Shown: positions 23,866 through 32,410 of the stretch, in pieces
How the letters are laid out: every line of letters starts with the position of its first letter
Numbering within the stretch: the stretch's first letter is position 1
Assembly: GCA_036429605.1 (NCBI GenBank)
Contig: JAVFKD010000016.1
Span: 2,914,001-2,978,000, forward strand
DNA length: 64,000 nucleotides
Direction of reading: 5' to 3'
Source of the DNA: Cladobotryum mycophilum
Taxonomy: Eukaryota; Ascomycota; Sordariomycetes; Hypocreales; Hypocreaceae
The notes under the pieces: model-generated
Seen by the model: the letters and a program-made list of their open reading frames with translations, nothing else
What the model was told of the DNA's origin: nothing
The model's database searches: none
Program-made: the position numbers and the translations under genes

Positions 23866-24322
23866 GATAGATGCATTCCATAGGAAACACCGGCAACTCG
23901 CAAGGGAGTGTATAGAATCTTGATCCAGATGTTAGTGTCTTGGTACCCTGGTAGCAACATATCACGGGGGAAAAGAAAGAAGAAGAAGAAGAAGAAGAAG
24001 AAGAGAAAAAGTCATGGCTTGCTTGAATATGAGGTCCAGGAAGCACTGGCATGTGCAAACATCGAATGTAAGCGAGTGCTACAGACCCAGAGGCTACAAA
24101 GATGGACAATTAGCCCCTAGCCTCCAGCAGAAAGGCGCATTTCGAGGTTCCATCACTATTACACTAAACTAACGTTAATTAGATAGCGCATGCAGCTGAG
24201 TTCCATATAAGATCCGACATGCATCACTTCCAGCTAGGCCTCGAGCAGAAGATTTATCCATCCAATTCCATTCACCGAGCTGGGAAGGCAAAATACCTGC
24301 CGCTAGAAACCCTTCACCAAAA
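23866..24322. other. Intergenic region with (GAA)n tract
   Basis: Between the IDO-like gene and the methyltransferase. It contains a GAA/AAG repeat at 23978-24005. No other feature is recognised. Confidence 0.4.
23978..24005. repeat. (GAA)n microsatellite
   Basis: About nine GAA/AAG trinucleotides in noncoding DNA. Confidence 0.9.
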
Positions 24323-25368
24323 ATGGCCGATACCAATAATGGCCCCAGCAATGTTGCGTACACATTAGAGGATATCAAGTACCCTTTCACCATCCAAGGA
24401 TTGGACTGGGCCAACTATGATACGTACCGTCCTAAATATCCTCCCTCGATGTGGGAAACTTGGCTCAAGCATCACAAATTCCATGGTGGCTTAATGGATG
24501 CCGTACACGATATCGGCGCCGGTGATTATCTAGATTTCCCAACGGTTTTCCTCCAGAATAATGTATCTCTGACATAAAGTGTGTTATAAAAAAAGGACCA
24601 GGACTCGCCGCAAAAGAGCTCTCTACATTCTTTTCGCATGTCTTTGTTTCCGATCCAGGGGAGAACAACATTGCCGCTGCGCGTCAGCTCCTGACACCAG
24701 CTGCAAAATTTACGTTTTGCCAGAAACCGGCTGAAGTACCCTGGCTTGAAGACTCGTCAGTCGATTTTTCATCTATATGTATGGCTGCCCATTGGATGAA
24801 TTCGGAAACGTCATTACGAAACGTAGCGAGGTCACTCCGTCCTGGTGGAACACTCGCCATGTGCGCGTACAGCTTCATGCTTAATTTCCCAGACTCTCAG
24901 CGGCTCGAGAAGCTCTGGTCTGATGCTGTCAAGACCGCTATTGGAGGGTTCATTGATAACGGCGATATTGGGCTAGACGAAATGAGAGGTATGCGCAAGT
25001 TTATGGTGGGCCTGGATGGCACCGCGATTCCGGACCATCTTTTCACCCATGTGCTTCGCCTTCAGATCAATATCAGAAGCGATAAGATCAAGCCCTTTTG
25101 TTTTGTCCCTGACGGGCAATTCGAACTCCACGCCAGTCAAATCAAGGCGAGTGAGAAGGTTCAGCACATGGATGATCGGGGGTGGCGGACGGAGACAGAT
25201 GTGGACTGGCTGAAAGGCTATCTTGCAAGTTCCAACATGCCGTTTGGCGATAAAACTTGGAATACGCCGAGTTGGCGTGAGTTTGAGCGTATCATCTCTG
25301 AGGATTTTATGGGCAAAATAGTCGTTGAATGGCCCGTTGCCATGATTCTAGCGACAAGGAAGGGGTAG
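24323..25368 (+). CDS. Class I SAM-dependent methyltransferase (trans-aconitate methyltransferase-like)
   Basis: Exons 24323-24521 and 24596-25368 (intron GTGATT...AAAAG) give 323 aa. The splice completes motif I, VHDIGAGPGLAAKEL (about 62-76), which binds SAM. Post-motif I (HVFVSDPGENNIAAARQLL), motif II (SVDFSSICMAAHWM) and motif III (RSLRPGGTLAMCAYS) are in order, as in the Methyltransf_11/25 and Tmt1 group, which methylates small molecules at carboxyl, N or O positions. No transmembrane or targeting signal is seen. It is co-oriented with the IDO-like gene and the next O-methyltransferase, fitting a tailoring role in one pathway; the acceptor cannot be read from sequence. Confidence 0.85.
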
Positions 25369-26139
25369 ACTAATCAAGCGTTCTATGATGCGCTGATGCA
25401 TTTATTAGCTGCAGCTTACTTGTAATTGGCCGTATTGAACATGGTCACTTGGTTTGACTAGAAAAAGAAGCAAATAAAGTGCAGGATAGCTTGCCATGAT
25501 GGTGCTTGTGGTGGTGTTGGCGCTCACATGCATGATGGATGCCGCCAAGATCAGCGTTGACGAAAGAGAGTGGCATCCATTGCTACCTACCGTGGATCAT
25601 GTGACTAGATTGACATGCATGTACGCAGTACCGGTACCCGTATAGTCTCAATAGATCCGGAAAAGACCAATGCAAGAACAGCCGCTTTCTTGTGTTGGGT
25701 TTAGTTGAAGAAGGTGGATAGATGATGGATGGGCTGAAAGGAAGAGGAGAAAATGAAGTAAAACATGCAGTAGCCTTGTCCGGATCTATTGAGATTACGC
25801 TACTACGGTAGTAATACTACTACTTGCTGCAAGATTTGTGCACAGGTAAATTAGGCAGTGAATCTATCACACCCTACCTTACGTTTTCCGTTGCCTTCGC
25901 TTCCGTCGCGAACTTTCCGAGCTCCTTAAGATTGGATAGGAGGAAAGACTCCGGCTTCCTCCCCCTACCGTCCATTCATACACCCCACTACACTCCGTAC
26001 TTGATATTGCATCTCTTTCTTTGCTCCTATTTGTACGTACGATTTGCGCCGTCTTGGCCTTTGCAGCGACTTCACTTGGGGTTTGCATAGCAGCAACCGA
26101 CTCCAACCATCCATAATTATTAGTACCCCTTACTAGAAC
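25369..26139. other. Intergenic region with a long inverted repeat
   Basis: Between the two methyltransferase genes. It contains a 16-bp perfect inverted repeat (25646-25661 and 25779-25794). The last part, before 26140, should be the promoter of the O-methyltransferase. No gene is supported. Confidence 0.45.
25646..25794. repeat. Inverted repeat, 16-bp perfect arms
   Basis: TCTCAATAGATCCGGA at 25646-25661 recurs as its exact reverse complement at 25779-25794, with a 117-bp spacer. The arms extend imperfectly outward. It could be a small MITE-like element or a hairpin; I see no transposase. Confidence 0.7.
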
Positions 26140-27667
26140 ATGTCTTCCGACGAGTCGACCGTGGCGTTGATGCCAAATGGCACCAAAGAGCATCCCTCCA
26201 TTATCAAGGAAACTTTGGAGTATCTCAACGCTTATGTCCAAGGGAAGGATGTGAATCGCCACGATCTAATTGCAAAATGTCAATCCTTAGTTCATGGCTT
26301 GGAGACGCCCCGAGAGACCATGATACGCCATTGCTGGTCGCAGGTGTGTAAAATGAATTAATATCCATGTACCAACCTGGGTCCATCGTCCTTACTGTAG
26401 TTGTTCGGGGTCCGCTGACCTTCAAGCCTGGCACAATCGCCGCCATCAGCTTCGGTGTCTCCTCAGGATTGTGGACTCTCATGGCCAAAAACGGCACCAA
26501 GTCACAGCGGGTATCCGACCTCGCTGCAAGTCTTGCCGTTGATCCCAATCTTTTGAGTATGCCAATAAAACCACCCTCTCTGTCTGTCCGTCTGTCGTTT
26601 ACTGTGCCCTAGCTAACCTTTGTATAACAGGGCGCCTGATGCGTCATCTTGCCGCCGTGGGCTACCTCGTTGAGAGCAATGAGGACGAGTATACGCCAAC
26701 CGATTTTTCTACATCTCTGAGTATTCCAATTATTGGAAATGGATATATTGCTGCGTAAGAGTTACTTGAAATGATGAGCGTACTTGTAGTTGGGTAAGCG
26801 AACATCTGACTAACCTACCTACCTATCTTTGGGGATAGCACTTCATGTATACCTTCTTCTACGGCAAAGTTTAACGAATTTTCCCGTGAAAGAGGATGGA
26901 AGAATCCCTCTGATGCCTCGGATACAGCATTCATGTATGCCCTTGGCACAGATAAGGATATGTTTACATGGCTCAATTGTCAGGGTTATGGACCACAGTT
27001 CAACGACCTAATGATAGGCTATCATTTGGGTCGCAAGTCGTGGATGTCCCCAGAGGTCTATCCCGTCCAAGAGAGACTCATCGATGGCGCCATCGTTGGT
27101 GATGAGGCGCCGCTTCTAGTCGATATTGGAGGCAACATTGGTCATGACCTTTTGCAGTTTAAGCAACGCTTCCCCAACGCCCCAGGGAGATTGATCCTCC
27201 AGGACCTTCCCGCGGTTATTGGTCAAATCCAGGACCTAGACTCATCTATTATCCGCATGGAGCATGATTTCAACAATGAACAGCCCGTAAAAGGTAGGGG
27301 GGCCATCTTGAGTACTTGACGCAAAAGAAGTTGCAGCCAGCTTACATTATTAGGTGCTCGCGCATACTACCTGCGTTCCATTCTACACGACTGGCCTGAC
27401 GACACTTGCGTGATTATACTGAACAACATTAAAGAAGCCATGAAGCAAGGGTATAGCAAGTTGCTCATCAATGAAAATGTCATGCCGTCAGTCAAGGCAC
27501 GCTGGGAGGCTACATGTCTTGACATGATGATGCTAACTTTGCTTTCCTCTGAGGAACGGACCGAAGGATCGTGGCGCAATCTGATTGAGGGAAAAGCAGG
27601 GTTGAAGATTTTAAGAATTTGGAATGATGGCAGCAGCGCTGAGAGTCTGATTGAATGTGAGCTCTAG
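26140..27667 (+). CDS. Fungal secondary-metabolite O-methyltransferase
   Basis: A SAM-dependent O-methyltransferase of the plant/fungal family 2 type (as in sterigmatocystin 8-O-methyltransferase). Five exons: 26140-26343, 26427-26556, 26631-26754, 26839-27293, 27354-27667; 408 aa with phases closing. The N-terminal half has the dimerisation/winged-helix pattern (VSDLAASLAVDPNLLRRLMRHL, then GYLVESNEDEYTPT). The catalytic half carries the SAM motif LLVDIGGNIGHDLLQF, LILQDLPAVI, and the catalytic-histidine segment LHDWPDDTCVIIL (created by splicing), ending with EGSWRNLIEGKAGLKI. The first acceptor (26426, TTCAAG) is the least certain boundary, because nearer AG sites put a stop in frame. Preferred acceptors in this family are phenolic hydroxyls, which agrees with a phenol-type halogenase in the same cluster. 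Confidence 0.87.
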
Positions 27668-27743
27668 AAGCTCCCAGTATGGTTATGGCTCGCCAATCTA
27701 TCAGTTCTTCCAAGATATAATTACTATTTACGTTTTATCGAGT

Positions 27744-27905
27744 ATATACGACCATATCTATGGGAACATACGGGATCCCGTCAAGCTCTTTTCTTGAATT
27801 TGATAACTTGTAATTTCTGCATCCCAAGACTCCAAATTTGGAGTCATATAATTCCATTTTTGGAGGACAATGAACCCCGCGTTAGGTAGGCAATCACTTA
27901 CGGTT
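27744..27905 (+). pseudogene. Truncated 5S rRNA-like repeat, copy B
   Basis: ATATACGACCATATCTATGG...GGGATCCCGTC is the same 5S head as copy A (only a few differences over about 45 nt). Its 3' flank contains CCCCGCGTTAGG...CACTTACGGTTAAATCAC, echoing the copy A flank, so the homology goes beyond the 5S part. It lies between the O-methyltransferase and the SRPBCC gene. Confidence 0.65.
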
Positions 27906-28049
27906 AAATCACCTGACCACCGCTTTCGCTTGCCTGAGGTTACACGGCAGCTCCGACATCAGCGGTGTATCTAGACTACGTACTTGCAACCCAGAATTGA
28001 TCATCCTCAACAAGCCCAATACATCGAGAACTTGATTCATCATACCAGA

Positions 28050-28706
28050 ATGGCAAACGCAACGTGGCCACCCGCTCAAGGGCTTACAACAATCCACGTA
28101 CCACTTCAGCAAACGGTGCTCACCCTCAGTGCTTCCATCATAATCGACGCTCCAGCCGCGCTGGTCTGGGAAATTCTACTAAATACTGGCGATTATGGAG
28201 AATGGAATACATGGTGTCCTAAAATAACGGTCCACTCTCAACCAGACTCTGTCAACCCTTCTGACGACCCCCAATTCAACAAACTTCGGAAAGACACCTC
28301 ATTCACGCTCCACGTCGTCATGAACTCGGCTCAGTCATCCAAGGTCACACTGACACAGCTCAGAGTAACAGACATCTCCACCCCCAACGATCCGGGTAGC
28401 TATGTTCCCACTGAGCTACTTGGCAAGGATGGCCTTTTTACCGCTGATTTGACTAAAATCTACCGTGTGGCCTGGAAAGGCGAGGGAAAATATGCCATGA
28501 TGGGATTAAGAGCGGAGCGCTTTCATGAGATCATTATTCTTGGAGAGAAATCCTGCGAGGTCCGTACGTGGGAAAACCAAGGTGGTGTGCCGGCGTATGC
28601 AGTTCGTTGGCTTTACCAAAAGGCACTGGACGCCAAGTTTCTAGACTGGTGCAATGATCTAAAGAAGTACAGCGAACAAAAGGCAAATGGACAAGGGACG
28701 GACTAA
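28050..28706 (+). CDS. SRPBCC/START-fold small-molecule-binding protein
   Basis: Single-exon gene, 218 aa. The opening ASIIIDAPAALVWEILLNTGDYGEWNTWCPKI is the classic N-terminus of the SRPBCC helix-grip fold (Polyketide_cyc/START-like): a strand, the PAALVWEIL helix, then YGEWN. A long middle region and a C-terminal amphipathic helix (ALDAKFLDWCNDLKKYSEQ) complete it. The start at 28050 is chosen because the upstream frame (to 27984) begins without ATG. Members bind hydrophobic ligands, act as aromatases or cyclases in metabolite clusters, or serve as lipid carriers. No catalytic residue can be assigned. It stands between two 5S-like repeats and follows the methyltransferases, so membership in the cluster is plausible but not proven. 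Confidence 0.75.
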   Translation: MANATWPPAQGLTTIHVPLQQTVLTLSASIIIDAPAALVWEILLNTGDYGEWNTWCPKITVHSQPDSVNPSDDPQFNKLRKDTSFTLHVVMNSAQSSKVTLTQLRVTDISTPNDPGSYVPTELLGKDGLFTADLTKIYRVAWKGEGKYAMMGLRAERFHEIIILGEKSCEVRTWENQGGVPAYAVRWLYQKALDAKFLDWCNDLKKYSEQKANGQGTD

Positions 28707-28778
28707 TATGGGGATAAAGCTTTCTTTAGTATGTGCTTCTTCGTTACGAACATGATTTAACTAAAGGCTATACCAAGC

Positions 28779-28860
28779 ACATACGACCATAGGCAGTAGA
28801 GAACACGGGGTCCCCTCAAGCTCTTCCTTCATATTCAATCTCTTCCATTTTTAAAGCCTA
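28779..28860 (+). pseudogene. Truncated 5S rRNA-like repeat, copy C
   Basis: ACATACGACCATAGG...GGGGTCCCCTCAAGCTCTTC shares the 5S head with copies A and B but is more diverged (GGGGTCCCC in place of GGGATCCCG). The flank (TTCAATCTCTTCCATTTTTAA...GGCCCCC...GGTTCCGTT) partly matches copy A. It lies just after the SRPBCC stop codon. Confidence 0.55.
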
Positions 28861-29463
28861 GGCCCCCTATTCTCTAAGGCACAGGTTCCGTTCTGAGAGG
28901 ACTATGAACAAGACAGACTTCCAGATTGGTACATTACGTTTTCAATCTTTCCCTCTCTCCCTGTTGAGCGGGGGAAGAAGTAACGTGACCAACCCCTCAT
29001 CAACAGGCTCGCAACCCACATCTCCAGATCTACTGTCCTGCTCAAACAAATGGTGCCAGAAAATCAAGACACTTTCTCGACATCTTTGCACCAGAGTGAA
29101 TTTTAAAAATGAATCTGTTGATTGTCAGGCCACCCCTGTCCCGACCTATCATTACAAGTCTCTTTTTGAAAGCCGCCATCAGTGCTGTCAGGGGCGATTT
29201 GGACAACAAATATATTAACGTGCTCACGTTAAGGCTTATGCCCTTCGAGAAGGTTCTCCTTTCAGAAACTCAGAAGCACCACCTTCCGCATATTTCCCCC
29301 CTGACACTCATTCCTGCCCAGAGGTCGATCCTCTTGCAACACTCCTTTTTTCCACTGGTCGTGGGCCGCGGCCGTTCTGAGACAAATCCTGGCCGAATTT
29401 GATCCATCCACATACCAGTGTCCGGGCTCGTCGGGCCAATTCCTGGCCTTTGAGGAGTTTAAG

Positions 29464-32292
29464 ATGTTCATAAAAACGCGATCTGATGAGACCATCTTTG
29501 ATAGAAGAAATGCGCGTGCCGATATCCTACTGGTGGACAATCCCATCTTTATCTCACGGGTGGGAGGTATAGACAGGGAAACCATAACTATCCAACCTCA
29601 TCCGGACGATCGACCTTACTGGAGACTGCTTAGTTTATTATTCCGAAATAATTTCGAATACATGCAGAACTGGCCTGGATTTCACGCTGTGACTGACGTT
29701 CTGAACCAATCGTGCAAATCCACTGACGACGACAGTGATGAGGGTATGGATTTCGGAAAACCTGACCTTGAAAGTGATGACTCGGTTGTAGATGGCCTTA
29801 TGGAAGCACTAGCGACGGTACTCGAAGAGCTCGAAGAAGCGACAGAAAAGGATTTCATTGATGAAGAATTTCAGTCCGGGGAAGACGGCATTGATAGCTT
29901 GGGATCCGAAGACTTGAGTGCGATAGCGAGCAAGAGAGCTCATATAGTTGGCAGAGGAGAAATTAACCACGATGACGAAGAGGAAGCAGAAGGGAGTAAT
30001 GAAGTGAGCATGGAAGATCGAAATGATATGGAGCTTGCCACACAGATTGTGGACAGCATGATGAGTGCATCAAATGTCTTCGACATCTGGATTGTCTACA
30101 GGCAATTCTCAGTTTTCGAGAATAACCGGTGCTTTTCTTCTGAGTTTGAAAAGTTCTATAAATCCAAGCCCTTTGCAGCTCATTGGACAACGTCCAAAAT
30201 ATACATCGATGAAGATCGCAAAGAATACTATCAGGGCCATTTCCCAGTCGAAAAGCCAGTCAAGAGCTTCGAAGATGATTACCTGGTATGCTTTCCTTTC
30301 TAGAGACAAATTAAAAGACACCAAGGCAAACACCTTGTGGTCCCTGACATATCTTCAGGAATCGCAAATGGCTTTCTTCACAATAAGATTTGAGAACTAT
30401 GTGAGAGGAAGTGTTTTTTTTTGTTTTTTGTTTTTAATAAATAAAAAAGTCGAATGATACTCACCATCGTAGCTTTATCTAGCACATGAAACACGCATAA
30501 ACGAACTTTCGCTGCCGGATCCTGCAAACTATGTTCCGTTCATCCCCTGGGAGCGACTCCATTGGCTGGAGTATGATTCCATCTGGGAATCTATAGACAA
30601 ACTTGGTTTATCATACGACGGTAGCACCGTGTACGGCGGAGTCCCGCAGTCCAGATGTAATCGATTACACCACACAATGTACGTCAATGAAGATTTATAT
30701 CAACACCATATCAACGACGGGTACGTGTACCCCGGCCTTTTACATAAAGATATGATTCTTTTTAGGATTTCAAGTCTTGATGAGAGTGAATTCTGCCAGA
30801 AGCTCAGGAGTTTCTGGTCCAGCTATGTGAGTACATGTCCCGATGTTATTTAGCACTTCTCGTTCAAACATGTCAAATAGAATGATTGCGCTCTGTCCTA
30901 GAATCCTGAAAGTGGCACCTTCTATCTTCTTGAGACTCTTCCGGGAGTGAAAGCACGGCTGCTGCTCGAAAATAAAAACATTGATTGGCAAAAAATGGTT
31001 TCCTACTTTGAGAAAAAATGGCGTCAACGGGATATGCTTGACGAACAGCGGAAGCAGCTGCAAAGCATATTGGGCACCGAATACAACGCGTCGTACCTTG
31101 ACTTCCTCACATACATCGACCCTCGCGAATTTGACCTGACGAAGAGTACATATATCGGCGGCGGAAGCTATGGAAACGTGTTTCGCGTATATTGGCCACG
31201 AAAGTTGGCCTGGCCAAGAGATGCGGCAGAGGAACATCCTGGTGACGTGGCTGTCAAGATTATCAAAATGCGAAACAGAAATTCAAGCATCGAAAGTGCG
31301 AAAGCAAAGTTCTTTAAAGAGGTAAGTGAACCAGTATCATGGCGAAGCATAGTGGGAGACTACCTAGATTGATGGCGATATGAATGAGCATGAGACTAAC
31401 GCAATGCGTTAGCTAAACATTGTCTATACAGCACTTGCAGGACACGCAAGCGGCTGTGTTAAGTTTTTGGATTCACGCAGGTCTGGACGAGTACTACCAA
31501 TGGTCCAATGCTGTCCAACCCATCAGAGACTATGGTTGGCTCCGAGGAGTTGGCGCTTGTTTTCGACTATGTGGCAGAGGGAACAGTCCAGAATTTCCTT
31601 CAAAGGAGCCTAGTTCAGGGCGAGCCTCTAAAGAGCTGGACAAGCATATGCGGAATGCTCGGTGATATTGTTACGGGTTTGAAAACACTCCATGCCCGGG
31701 GTATAGCGCATCGGTGTGTCTCCTTTATTTTTTTTATTTTTTATTTTTCCTATTGTCTTCTGCACCATGAGGGCTAACAATGAATAGAGACCTACATATG
31801 AACAATGTATTGGTAGAGTCCAACTCCTATCCAGACTCCAATGACATCGAGTTCACAGCCTTGTTGGCGGATCTGGGAGAAGGCAAGATCCTTAACCCCC
31901 TGACAACGTCGACCAGCTCTTACAATCTCGGGTCACCCTTACAGCAGGTTGATGCCAAGAAGGGAGATATTCGCGCCTGGGCTCAGATTGGCGTAGAAAT
32001 GATCCGTATAAACTACGACAAGTTCCATGATGGAGATGGGGTGGTGCGCCTTCCCGAGAAGCTCATGCGCATGCTAGAGGAGTGCCTTAGCAACGAGCCT
32101 GGGTTGGGCTATGAAGCCAACACACTTGAGTTCATGATCCAGGAGGTGACAGACATGCTGTCTGAGTGCGAAGACTGGTCAACTCTATCGACAGGTTGGA
32201 TTGAAGGCTGCTATGAGTTGCCTGAGATGCGGAAGCATCTAGGATCATCCCTACAACTTTCATCTAGCTGGATGGATTTCAGCCCCTCGTAA
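29464..32292 (+). CDS. Protein kinase with acidic N-terminal region; at least one apparent 1-nt frameshift
   Basis: From the ATG at 29464, exons 29464-30285, 30359-30400, 30473-30720, 30766-30826, 30902-31321, 31413-31713, 31788-32292 give about 799 aa once one base is added near 31485. Residues 1-275 are unrecognised and include a very acidic stretch (about 90-190). The kinase domain is C-terminal: glycine loop GGGSYGNV, VAVKIIK lysine, KELNIVYTALAGHASGCVKFLD, hinge region LALVFDYVAEG, catalytic loop HRDLHMNNVL (made by splicing at 31714-31787), and ADLGEG as a DLG variant of DFG. All catalytic residues are present, so activity is expected. Coding potential continues upstream of 29464 in frame (HWSWAAAVLRQILAEFDP) and, after another one-base break near 29346-29353, to about 29219; the true start may be 28904. 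It converges with the pseudokinase gene, with 118 bp between stops. Confidence 0.72.
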
Positions 32293-32410
32293 CCCGACGG
32301 AGACTCAATTCTCAATTGTCCTGCTTGGAGGCTGAAGTAAAAATGCCAAGAGAACGAACCCTAGGCAAATCGACACTTGCAATTGTTAGACCTTCTTATA
32401 AACTAAATGG

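Noticed and set aside
30065..30457. Overlapping plus-strand open frame of 130 codons in the kinase gene
   Set aside because: It is an alternative frame across a real exon and its intron.
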